From Sipunculus nudus (Eukaryota; Annelida; Sipuncula; Golfingiida; Sipunculidae), in NCBI GenBank assembly GCA_026874595.1, contig CM049307.1:77166643-77230642 (forward strand): a DNA stretch of 64,000 bases. The letters run 5' to 3'. The position numbers and the translations under genes are program-made. The notes under the pieces are model-generated. The model was not told the origin of the DNA, did no database searches, and was given only the letters and a program-made list of their open reading frames with translations. Below are positions 56,576 to 63,907 of this stretch, piece after piece (within the stretch, counting starts at the first letter, position 1; each line of letters opens with the position of its first letter).

Positions 56576-56788
56576 ATGTGGTCAGTACGTAAAAGAAAAA
56601 GACGTGTTAAAAATAGAAGGATGAGGAGAAGAGGAAAAGGTTTTTTGACCTCTGCCCTTTTGAGTACGCTGTTTGCTGTTACAGCAGATACCATTGGGAA
56701 AAACAAAAAAAAAAGCTCACCCGTAAAATCCAAAGGGCACAAAAAAGGTGCAAAAAGAGCATGGGATAAAGTTAAAGTCCCTAAATGA
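56576..56788 (+). CDS. pX/mu-like core protein 2
   Basis: 70 codons from ATG 56576 to TGA 56786-56788, intact. Basic head (VRKRKRRVKNRRMRRRGKG), hydrophobic middle (FLTSALLSTLFAVTADTIG), basic tail (NKKKSSPVKSKGHKKGAKR). The order matches pX-type core proteins; the extra Lys-rich tail is unlike the others in the cluster. Confidence 0.6.
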   Translation: MWSVRKRKRRVKNRRMRRRGKGFLTSALLSTLFAVTADTIGKNKKKSSPVKSKGHKKGAKRAWDKVKVPK

Positions 56789-56835
56789 AAGGCTAAAGGG
56801 GAGGAATTTACATCCCAAAGATAGGCATGGGGTAA

Positions 56836-56964
56836 GGTTCTGGTCTGGTACAAACACTGTTGAGCACCACTCGCAGAAGAAAGAGGACGAGAAGGAGGGG
56901 ATGGTTTCTCCCTTTTGCTTTCGGACCTGTCAACCCTCTGACGCTGTTAGGCAACATCATGTAA
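56836..56964 (+). CDS. pX/mu-like core protein 3, no ATG
   Basis: A short frame opens after TAA at 56833-56835 and ends at TAA 56962-56964. It has an Arg-rich block (TTRRRKRTRRRG) followed by a hydrophobic end (WFLPFAFGPVNPLTLLGNIM). No ATG precedes it in frame, and ATG-GGG directly before the upstream stop suggests the start was lost to a point change or indel. It may be a remnant; it could also start at a non-ATG codon. Confidence 0.35.
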   Translation, partial: GSGLVQTLLSTTRRRKRTRRRGWFLPFAFGPVNPLTLLGNIM

Positions 56965-57023
56965 TCGGAAGACAAAACCAGCCCAAAACTGCAATGGTCA
57001 TAAAAACAAGACATGATACAGAC

Positions 57024-57179
57024 ATGTGCAGAAAGAGAAGGAGTTCTGTGAAACCATGGGGAGGGAGAAGAAAAAGAAGAAGAAGAAGGAGAGGAGGGAT
57101 TCTACCACTGTTACCTATCTTGGCAGGCATAGGAGGTCTGTTAACGGGGGCAGGGGCAATCAAAGGAAGACGAAAATAA
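57024..57179 (+). CDS. pX/mu-like core protein 4
   Basis: 51 codons from ATG 57024 to TAA 57177-57179, intact. Arg-rich head (GGRRKRRRRRRGG) then hydrophobic ILPLLPILAGIGGLLTGAGA and a basic end (IKGRRK). It contains LTGAG, which fits the (M/I/L)-x-G-x-G form cut by adenain-type proteases, and the provirus encodes such a protease. This is the most typical pX-like member. Confidence 0.65.
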   Translation: MCRKRRSSVKPWGGRRKRRRRRRGGILPLLPILAGIGGLLTGAGAIKGRRK

Positions 57180-57377
57180 CTAAAGGTGGTGGAGTAGGGG
57201 CTCGCTTCGTAACAGGTTATCACGCGAGGCAAAGGGGGGGGGGGTTTCCTTGGGTCATTACTCGGTAGTTTAGGAGGGTTTGTGTTTGGGAAAATAGCTG
57301 CCGGTAAAATGGGTTACGGTCCCTTTAAGGGGTTACAGAAAAAAGAGAAGCAGGGTGCCCTAAAGAAAACCATATGA
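57180..57377 (+). CDS. pX/mu-like core protein 5, split at a G11 run
   Basis: A frame reading GARFVTGYHARQRGGG runs into an eleven-G tract (57234-57244) and stops soon after at 57268. One frame over, the sequence after the G run encodes FLGSLLGSLGGFVFGKIAAG and a basic end, to TGA at 57375-57377. Basic-Gly-hydrophobic order again fits a pX-like protein, and again the break is at the Gly codons. No in-frame ATG lies between the previous gene and the G run; the nearest in the same frame is 57056, inside gene 4. Confidence 0.4.
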
Positions 57378-57455
57378 AAAAAAGCAGACCAAAAGAGCTC
57401 AAAAGAATGTAATCAAGAATCACTGATAAACTGTATATCATTTATACTTAAGACA

Positions 57456-57695
57456 ATGCCTATCCCTATGACAAAACCGGGTCCCCCAGGGGAATCAATC
57501 CCGGACACTCCCACGGCAGACACAGCCGTCGAAAGGGTTTTGAACCCTGAACTGCGCCTGCAGGAAGAAACAGTGGAGGCGGAGGTGGTGAACGAAAAAA
57601 ATGTTAGAAATTCTCTCGTACGGAACAGATTACTCCACCAAACTCCAGTTCCTTGTTCCCAACCAGAACGACGGTTCTCACATGGTACCCAGTAA
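57456..57695 (+). CDS. Small frame overlapping the capsid gene start
   Basis: 79 codons from ATG 57456, overlapping the capsid ATG (57601) by 95 nt in another frame. The first 45 residues are Pro/Thr/Glu-rich (KPGPPGESIPDTPTADTA). It may be a short separate protein, or the N-terminal tail of the capsid protein with a one-base indel near the A7 run at 57596-57602. I cannot decide between these. Confidence 0.35.
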   Translation: MPIPMTKPGPPGESIPDTPTADTAVERVLNPELRLQEETVEAEVVNEKNVRNSLVRNRLLHQTPVPCSQPERRFSHGTQ

Positions 57696-59037
57696 AACGC
57701 TTTTGTTTGTGGAAGCGGAACCTGTCCACGTGAGGGATGAATCACCCCTGGACTGGGAAGATGACGTTGAAGGTACCGACACCCCAGTCCAGCTGGCTGC
57801 TAAAAAGAAAGCCCACACGTTCGGTCTTGTGAACAACACCCTCCATTCCATGTTTGAAGACGTGGAAGTGGAAATTAACAACGAACTTGTCACTACCACA
57901 GACAAGACTTACCCTTTTTCAGCACTTCTACAGAAACAGCTGCTCCCTGACCGTAACGCAATCGAAAACAATGACGGGCCCTTGTATAACTACGTGCAAG
58001 ACAGAGATATCAAGGAAGACGGTAAAGTCGCAAGCCCCAACGCCCTGGATAAAGTGGGACCTATCACACCGGGTCAGGACCCCAACACCTACTGTGCTCA
58101 GCACCAGCTGAGACTGAGAAAGTTTTACAAAAACCCCGGGACCCCAACAGGTGGTCACAAGACAGACAAAACACCTGACAACACCAAAAACCCGCAAGGT
58201 GTACGTAAATATGTGATGGTGGACAACCCTCGTGTAGGTGTCTTTCAAATGGACAAATCCATCCCGTTCGGCTACAACATGAAAGTCACCATGATTCGAT
58301 CGCGCCCGTCCTTTTACGCTATGTGTATCGTGGACCCGGAAACTGTACCTGCACTCAAGGGAGGTGTGAAATTGAAAATACACAGGGCGTGGATGCATGT
58401 TAACTACGCCGAGCTGAACAGCGTCTTCTTCACACAAATTGAAAACGATGCTTTGGTGTCGGGTGCAAACAGAATTTTACCCTTAACCCGCTTCAGAGTG
58501 TTAACGGAAGAAATTGCACAAGGGCTGTCTTTCAAGTCCATCTCCAGTGTGTTCTCCCAAACACTGTTACCAAAGAAACTATTCACTTGTTTTATCCCGA
58601 ACAGAGCCTACTCATCCAATTGGACCCTGAACCCGTATAACTTTCGACATTACAACGTGAACCGCATATACGCTCAGCGCAACTTCCAGCGTTACCCAGA
58701 ACAACCGTTCGAACCTGATTTCTCGGAAAACCAAGTCTACACACATCTGTTCTCGGAATACTTGAGAACTTCGAGCTTGTGGGATTCCAATTTCAGTTCC
58801 CAGGTAGGCTATGATGAATACATTGGAGGAAAGACCGTGTTCCCCTTCAACATGGTGGGTGATTCAACTGAAGCCGAAAAAGAAAACGTACAGCACGTCA
58901 AACAGTCCGGAAATGTCAAAGTCGACGTGCATTTTAAAACCATCACCCCCGAAACCATTCAGTGTTTGATGTTCGCCCAATTCGAAGACAAGTTAATGAT
59001 AAACTCCGACCGCATTGTCTCTGTTAGTTGGAAGTAA
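57601..59037 (+). CDS. Double-jelly-roll major capsid protein
   Basis: 478 codons from ATG 57601, intact. The best-conserved block is VNNTLHSMFEDVEVEINN followed by LVTTTDKTYPFSALL, the strand pair where Maverick capsid proteins have 'vNn.LhslFs.v.v.lN...v......YpyraYie'. A YNMKVTMIRSRPSFYAM segment and a C-terminal end (NVKVDVHFKTITPETIQC, then a basic-free strand ending in VSWK) match the second jelly roll. It would form the trimeric hexon-like capsomers. Length is normal to slightly short for the group. The next gene's frame overlaps its 3' end but the protease ATG is 83 bases beyond. Confidence 0.88.
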   Translation: MLEILSYGTDYSTKLQFLVPNQNDGSHMVPSKTLLFVEAEPVHVRDESPLDWEDDVEGTDTPVQLAAKKKAHTFGLVNNTLHSMFEDVEVEINNELVTTTDKTYPFSALLQKQLLPDRNAIENNDGPLYNYVQDRDIKEDGKVASPNALDKVGPITPGQDPNTYCAQHQLRLRKFYKNPGTPTGGHKTDKTPDNTKNPQGVRKYVMVDNPRVGVFQMDKSIPFGYNMKVTMIRSRPSFYAMCIVDPETVPALKGGVKLKIHRAWMHVNYAELNSVFFTQIENDALVSGANRILPLTRFRVLTEEIAQGLSFKSISSVFSQTLLPKKLFTCFIPNRAYSSNWTLNPYNFRHYNVNRIYAQRNFQRYPEQPFEPDFSENQVYTHLFSEYLRTSSLWDSNFSSQVGYDEYIGGKTVFPFNMVGDSTEAEKENVQHVKQSGNVKVDVHFKTITPETIQCLMFAQFEDKLMINSDRIVSVSWK

Positions 59038-59119
59038 ATGCTTGAAACCTATACCTGTCAATCACTTGCGCCAACAGGCTTATGTTGAAAAGGTGAAGGG
59101 AGGCAGGGGACTCAGTGAC

Positions 59120-59749
59120 ATGGCGTTGAACCGTGCAATGCTGCACGTTTACCAAACAAACCCTTCCCAATATTTAGGCGTGTACGCATCAGACGAACTG
59201 AACGTAGAATATGTGTTCAGTCATGCACCGCCAAACCCCCCTTACAGCCTGATTTGTAACGTAGCCCCCCGTTCTCAACCAGGTCAACACTGGCAAGCTA
59301 TATATGTTAATCATTGTTGCATTGAATTTTTTTATTCCTACGGACTACCACCTGTACTGGGAGGTGTCAACGAATTCCTCGCCAGAATGCAAGATGATTT
59401 CGGACTGAGCGCTGTGGACGTAAACCCGTATCCCGTGCAAGACATATACAACCCTGAGAGTGATGTTTGCGGTGAACATTGTGTCACCGTATTAAGTTTG
59501 ATGAATGATTGGCCGCTGATTCCAATGAAACAGGTCATACGAGATTATTATGTCGTGGACCCTCCTGATTTCGCCAGGAACAAATGGTTCTGCGAGAAAA
59601 CATTCCACGAACACAACAAAAATGCTGAAAGCAATGAAATGAAGACAGAAGAAATGAAAGCTGACCCACCCACACCCGCCGAACTACAGACAACAGGGAA
59701 ACCTTCCCTCGCACTCCAACTGCAAACGATGCAACAAGACATTATGTAA
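59120..59749 (+). CDS. Adenain-type cysteine protease (maturation protease)
   Basis: 209 codons from ATG 59120; this Met is chosen because MALNRAMLHVYQ then YLGVYASDEL is the normal start of the family, although the frame is open from 59015. The catalytic His is in GQHWQAIYV (59288-59290), and the Cys in DVCGEHCVTVL (59468-59470). In the segment IEFFYSYG the position usually holding the acidic residue (FFDSYG in relatives) is Tyr (59333-59335), which may lower activity. The Glu-rich tail (about 50 residues after FCEKTFHEH) is an extension. It would cleave core and capsid precursors, including the pX-like proteins. Confidence 0.85.
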   Translation: MALNRAMLHVYQTNPSQYLGVYASDELNVEYVFSHAPPNPPYSLICNVAPRSQPGQHWQAIYVNHCCIEFFYSYGLPPVLGGVNEFLARMQDDFGLSAVDVNPYPVQDIYNPESDVCGEHCVTVLSLMNDWPLIPMKQVIRDYYVVDPPDFARNKWFCEKTFHEHNKNAESNEMKTEEMKADPPTPAELQTTGKPSLALQLQTMQQDIM

Positions 59750-59845
59750 AGGTTACATTGTTTATTCTATTTTTACAAATAAAAAAAGAAAAAAATACAT
59801 TTGTTGTTAGTTAATGAATGCACATGCGAATCGAGTCTGAATGAA
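59750..59845. terminator. Shared 3' region of two convergent genes
   Basis: Only about 96 bases separate the protease stop from the stop of the minus-strand gene at 59846. An AATAAA for the plus strand is at about 59777-59783 and TTTATT (AATAAA on the minus strand) is at about 59759-59765, so each gene's poly(A) signal lies inside the other's tail. Confidence 0.5.
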
Positions 59846-60484
59846 TCAAGTGTGACGTGGTCGCCTGGTTGACATCCAGTCTGCCTGTTTTATACCGTCT
59901 GTCATCATCAGAGCTTCCTCGTCAACTGCCTGGCTGCTTTCTTCATCGAAATCTGCCAATACATCCATATTCATGGGAGCCTTCCTTTTCGTCGGTACGT
60001 TTTTCACACTGGCTTTCAATGTTCGACAGAAAGCCGTCCACACAGGCATGAAAGAGCATGAAAACACTCTCTGTTCTTGTTCTGTCAGGTACCATTTCTT
60101 ATCGTACTCCGTACCCCCGACAGAAATGGAACGCACCAAATCGTAACGGGCGTCACCGGTGTTCCCTTTTGTTTTCATCAGGGAAATTTTAACCCCTCCA
60201 CCGATTTCAATTTCAATGGGTAGGGTGCCGCTTTCCCAATCGACCACCTGACCTAAAACACTTTCCATTTCTTCATGCGTGAAGCTCAATATCTTTTCCA
60301 TGTGAGGTTGGAACTGTGTGGGGTTTTTGTACACATGCACAAAGTCCGGAGTCATAGCCAGACAGTAACGACTTTTCACGAAAGCTTGTCCCTTAACGGC
60401 TGATTTCAAAGGTTCCCAAATGGAAAAAGTTCTGAGGGTTTTCAGAATATTCTCTGATAAGAGTCTGTGTCGCGTTCTTATCAA
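59846..60484 (-). CDS. Unknown protein, possibly the C-terminal part of its upstream neighbour
   Basis: The frame covers 212 codons, but it opens at TTG, not ATG; the first internal Met would give only about 170 residues. It overlaps the last four bases of the upstream minus-strand gene (60481-61278). Either a frame change joins the two, or it has its own internal start. Seen features: WEPLKSAVKGQAFVKSRY, FTHEEMESVLGQVVDWE, and an acidic end (DFDEESSQAVDEEAL). No family recognised. Confidence 0.5.
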   Translation of the reverse strand: MIRTRHRLLSENILKTLRTFSIWEPLKSAVKGQAFVKSRYCLAMTPDFVHVYKNPTQFQPHMEKILSFTHEEMESVLGQVVDWESGTLPIEIEIGGGVKISLMKTKGNTGDARYDLVRSISVGGTEYDKKWYLTEQEQRVFSCSFMPVWTAFCRTLKASVKNVPTKRKAPMNMDVLADFDEESSQAVDEEALMMTDGIKQADWMSTRRPRHT

Positions 60485-61278
60485 ACGACATGTTGAACGA
60501 CGGTTTTCCTGTCGGCGGGGATATTTTCCAACAGAGGTAGGTAAGCAGTTAGCTGGCGCAACTTCTCACCTTTGAGAACAGCTTCGCGTAATAGCAAATT
60601 TTCCCAAGTGTTAATCCTTTGCTGCGGATCGAAACCCACGTCCCGCGTCTTGAAGATGTAGAAGCGCAACTGACCCTGACGCAGCTCGCACACGTGTCTT
60701 ATACACTCACGGTCGGGCGAAATCACACTCATGCGGTGCCGGGTTTTCTCCTCTAAATAAGCCCTTAGGTTCTCCAGGGTTGGTTTCACCCCTCCAGGGG
60801 TGTTCGGGAAAAAATTGTTGACATAGGGAGAGTAGGCTTTAGAAGACACAGTGGAGGTGTATAGCTCCTCCCAGAAGCATTCCGGCTTACCTTCCAGCAT
60901 GGGACAAAAAACACCATCCATGTATTTGTTCACAATTTCTTGACGGTCTTCTTTCAGTTTCAGCTTGTACCCGGGACTGTACACGTTGTAAACACACCCT
61001 AAATTCAACGTGGTTTCCAAAGTGACATTTTTGTTCATATCCAACAAGTCCCGGATGGCCTCCCATCGCTCCCTGAGTTCGTATTTGACATGTTCAGGGA
61101 GGTTCGAGACGAAATTACTCGCCTCCGAGTTTGGTACGCGCATGTAGTTGATATCGCGCGTCATATAGCGGGGTTCTTCAGCTCTTTTTGAAGTTTGGTG
61201 TGTATTCTGCCAGTTCGTAAACTCCTGCCATTCTTCTTCAGCCTCCATGATATGGAATTGTGCTTTCCTCTTGGACAT
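60481..61278 (-). CDS. Unknown right-arm protein
   Basis: 265 codons from ATG 61278 (complement). It starts SKRKAQFHIMEAEEEWQEF and is mixed helix and strand, with LPEHVKYELRERWEAIRDLL, a VYNVYSPGYKLKLKEDRQEI segment and a late CIRHVCELRQGQLRFYIFKT. Cys residues are scattered and do not form an obvious metal site. It is transcribed away from 61341 with only 62 bases between the two starts. No family recognised. Confidence 0.6.
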   Translation of the reverse strand: MSKRKAQFHIMEAEEEWQEFTNWQNTHQTSKRAEEPRYMTRDINYMRVPNSEASNFVSNLPEHVKYELRERWEAIRDLLDMNKNVTLETTLNLGCVYNVYSPGYKLKLKEDRQEIVNKYMDGVFCPMLEGKPECFWEELYTSTVSSKAYSPYVNNFFPNTPGGVKPTLENLRAYLEEKTRHRMSVISPDRECIRHVCELRQGQLRFYIFKTRDVGFDPQQRINTWENLLLREAVLKGEKLRQLTAYLPLLENIPADRKTVVQHVV

Positions 61279-61340
61279 TTTCAGTTGAAAATGACACCCC
61301 ACACCTTGACAACTGTTTATATACCCACCCCAAGGGAAAG
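61279..61340. promoter_or_regulatory. 62-bp divergent promoter
   Basis: The ATGs of the minus-strand gene (61278) and plus-strand gene (61341) are separated by 62 bases holding one clear TATA-like word, TTTATATACC at about 61315-61324. It could serve the plus strand; the minus strand would use the same palindromic TATA core or another element. Confidence 0.45.
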
Positions 61341-61619
61341 ATGGCTCAAATAGCTTTCCTACGAGGTCAGGACCTGCATATGGCAGCCCCTGTACCCGTC
61401 CCCCCTCGCCTGTACAAAGCCACCACCATGCATGACCGCCAAATGGTGAGGGAAGTCCCTCCAGATACGTTCCCTCCTAGACAGGTGGTAAGGAACCTGT
61501 ACCTTGTGGAAGGGTTACCCTATGTTACCCACGAAAGGAAACCCATGCGCACAGGTCGCAGGGCACGAAAAGGGACGAAAACGACACGTAGAACGAAGAG
61601 AACCAAGCGCAGGTTTTAA
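61341..61619 (+). CDS. Small basic-tailed protein
   Basis: 92 codons from ATG 61341. The first part is Pro-rich (AAPVPVPPRLYKA) and the end strongly basic (RTGRRARKGTKTTRRTKRT). Stop at 61617-61619 is two bases before the next ATG. Charge and size are those of a nucleic-acid-binding virion protein; no family recognised. Confidence 0.55.
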   Translation: MAQIAFLRGQDLHMAAPVPVPPRLYKATTMHDRQMVREVPPDTFPPRQVVRNLYLVEGLPYVTHERKPMRTGRRARKGTKTTRRTKRTKRRF

Positions 61620-61621
61620 AC

Positions 61622-62047
61622 ATGCAACAATCCATAGGACTCGTCCCTCTGACCACCCTTTCAGGTCAAATTCTCTCTACACCAGCAGCACCTCTACCCG
61701 CTCAGCTGTTAGGCCACACCTCCCCTGTGGCATCTCACATCCCACCCGCAGAAAACATAAGGGCTTTCCTACTAGCAAATCAAGCCCGACACGGTCAACA
61801 ATTTGAACACTTTGAAAGGAAATGGGAAAAAAGAACGCGTAAGATAAAACAACTGAAAAGTAAAGAAAAAGGTAAAAAGGAAAAGGTTAAACATTCCAAG
61901 AAGAAGACAGGATCCAACAGGATCCCAGCCTGGACTATGAAAGGAAATACAATACGTAAAGCAACATTCAGAAAACGTGTATGTAAAAAAAGACCGACAC
62001 AGGTAAAAGCTCACCTCAGGACAGTTTATAAATGTGCTTATGAGTGA
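61622..62047 (+). CDS. Lys-rich protein of unknown function
   Basis: 141 codons from ATG 61622. The N-terminal 50 residues are Pro/Ala/Leu-rich (TTLSGQILSTPAAPLPAQLL), then a Lys run (KQLKSKEKGKKEKVKHSKKK) and a basic end. The stop TGA (62045-62047) lies inside the start of the next gene. A DNA-binding or core role is inferred from charge only. Confidence 0.5.
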   Translation: MQQSIGLVPLTTLSGQILSTPAAPLPAQLLGHTSPVASHIPPAENIRAFLLANQARHGQQFEHFERKWEKRTRKIKQLKSKEKGKKEKVKHSKKKTGSNRIPAWTMKGNTIRKATFRKRVCKKRPTQVKAHLRTVYKCAYE

Positions 62048-62726
62048 ACACACAGCATCATTCCTGGGGCAACAACCGCACAAGATGGACAACGCACAGG
62101 TTAAAGTGTGGAAGGTATACCAAATAGAAAGAAACCTTAACAGAGAAAGATGGTTCATAACACGGGGTTGTCCAAAGTGTGACGATTCAAGGTCGGCTTA
62201 CCTGAACGAAAAGAGAAATTCGACCGATTGTATGGGTTTCATGGCTTATATCGATATGTGTGAAATCTGTAACCGTAAAGAAATTGAAGCGTACAAGAAA
62301 CCTCAAAGCTTGCCAGTGGGTGTGGACTTAGAAAAGGGAGAACAAGGCGTGGGCTTTACATGGACACCCTGGAGCAGAGGTAACAGTTTGTTGGAAGACA
62401 GAAGAACGGGATGCTCGGTGAACATAGATGCGCTTTTATGGGGGGTGGGTAATTTTGCAGAAGTGCCTACTTTATTGGGTACCTACTTACACATACCGGA
62501 ATGTTTACTGAACTTCCATTGCATGGGAAAACCTACGGTGGCGTTACACATCAGGACAGACAAACACACCAACGAAACCAAACTGTCATTCTCACAGGTG
62601 CTGGGTTTGGGCAACGTGAGGGAAGTGTTTGATTGGGAGTATTCTGTCACTCTCACACTCCAAACATTTACAGACATTCTCAATTTCATTTGGATTACAT
62701 ACCCTCTTATCACCACGAGATGTTGA
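62040..62726 (+). CDS. Zinc-ribbon-like protein of unknown function
   Basis: 228 codons from ATG 62040, overlapping the previous stop by 8 bases. Residues 40-85 have two CxxC pairs, GCPKCDDS and MCEICNRKE, spaced as in a zinc ribbon. The remainder is strand-rich, with WTPWSRGNSLLE, then LLGTYLHIPECLLNFHCMG and a hydrophobic C-terminus ending in Cys. No family recognised. An alternative start at 62094 (MDNAQVKVW) is possible. Confidence 0.55.
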   Translation: MSEHTASFLGQQPHKMDNAQVKVWKVYQIERNLNRERWFITRGCPKCDDSRSAYLNEKRNSTDCMGFMAYIDMCEICNRKEIEAYKKPQSLPVGVDLEKGEQGVGFTWTPWSRGNSLLEDRRTGCSVNIDALLWGVGNFAEVPTLLGTYLHIPECLLNFHCMGKPTVALHIRTDKHTNETKLSFSQVLGLGNVREVFDWEYSVTLTLQTFTDILNFIWITYPLITTRC

Positions 62727-62845
62727 AGAGACTATCAACGGTTGTATATTTTATGTACAATAAACTTTTTATTCTCCAATACAAGCTTTATGTTTTATAT
62801 ATCTATGCATACTACATTTCTGATTACTTTTCATCATATATTGCA
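62727..62845. terminator. Shared 3' region of convergent genes
   Basis: An AATAAA for the plus strand lies at about 62758-62764, just before TTTTTATT, which provides the minus-strand signal. The remaining sequence is AT-rich, and no further gene is seen. Confidence 0.45.
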
Positions 62846-63907
62846 TTAAACATCATTACCCCCACCCTGTTTTACAATTAGCGTTCCCATCAACACATGG
62901 CGCTCTTTTTTATTTTCACCCAACACCCCAATGATCTCGGGACACAAGACAACCTTCATATTTTGCAAACGGTTGGTCAGTTTCTGTTTCTGCTCATGCG
63001 GGATGCTCAGCGTACCCTTTACATATTCTTCACATTCACCAAGCATTTTCTTAACCGTGTCCGCCTGCAAGCATCTTTCATCTAAATTATACCTATCAAG
63101 CGCCATTCTTTCAAGCTCACGACTAAAACGGTACTGGAAATGTTTCATGTAGAACTGTACAAAAAGTGAAGCGTGTGCTGTGAAAGAAGGCGGGTTTTCA
63201 GCAAATATACGCCCAACTGTATGAAAGTCGTGTACGTTGTAAAGGTTGAGAACGTGCACGTGCAGGTGGGGCACCAATGAAATCAGATCCAGGAACGAGT
63301 TGTGCGAGCACACGGCTGTATTGCGAGATTCATCGTCCGTCATGTACAACACTTGACAAACCAGCTCACACAAACTGCGAATCAAACACCTCAGCAGCAC
63401 ATCCCAGTCTTCGGGGATATGTACATTCCATTTGCGAATAGCACAACTACTGTTCCACACGGTGAAATCTTTGTTGAAACACTCTAAACATTCCAAAGCG
63501 GCGCGGACCAAAATGCTCGCCCTTTCACTACGTGTAAGTGGATTCACATCGAAACAATTTTCTGACGGGGGAGGTTTCTGGTTGTATTTCACGGTGAACA
63601 AACTGGCTCTGAAGCTGAGGGCGAACTGTTCCAACACGTGCTGGAAAGCAACAGGGTCTGGCTTGTCCTCATTGTTTTCAAACATTTTCATATGCGGTTC
63701 TAAACCTTTGTACCACATACCGTCCAACCGAAACACTGCGCTGGCTGTATCACGGTCCACAGAGATACCTTCTTTCATCGAAACTTTGTGACTACTTTTC
63801 AAGTTCATATCAAACTTTCCGTATGTTTCACGCATGAACCGCCATTCTCTCTCGGCTGAAATCGTCCTGCTGGCCAAATGTTTCTTCGTCCTTTCAACCG
63901 GGGACAC
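62846..63907 (-). CDS. Right terminal gene, mirror partner of the left one
   Basis: The frame covers 353 codons but starts at GTG; a stop lies two codons upstream, and the first internal ATG is at 63833-63835 (FMRETYGKFD), which would give 329 residues. A spliced upstream exon is another option. The product is helical-looking: VSMKEGISVDRDTASAVFRL, MWYKGLEPHMKMFEN, FLDLISLVPHLHVHVLNLYN, ASLFVQFYMKHFQYRF. The KEGIS box and the pattern near the end (LTNRLQNMKVVLCPEIIGVL) line up with RDEGIS and FHELNDAVNILCLRMHPIGL of the left terminal gene, so both may be one family. It is transcribed inward from the right end. No known family recognised. Confidence 0.6.
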   Translation of the reverse strand: MSPVERTKKHLASRTISAEREWRFMRETYGKFDMNLKSSHKVSMKEGISVDRDTASAVFRLDGMWYKGLEPHMKMFENNEDKPDPVAFQHVLEQFALSFRASLFTVKYNQKPPPSENCFDVNPLTRSERASILVRAALECLECFNKDFTVWNSSCAIRKWNVHIPEDWDVLLRCLIRSLCELVCQVLYMTDDESRNTAVCSHNSFLDLISLVPHLHVHVLNLYNVHDFHTVGRIFAENPPSFTAHASLFVQFYMKHFQYRFSRELERMALDRYNLDERCLQADTVKKMLGECEEYVKGTLSIPHEQKQKLTNRLQNMKVVLCPEIIGVLGENKKERHVLMGTLIVKQGGGNDV

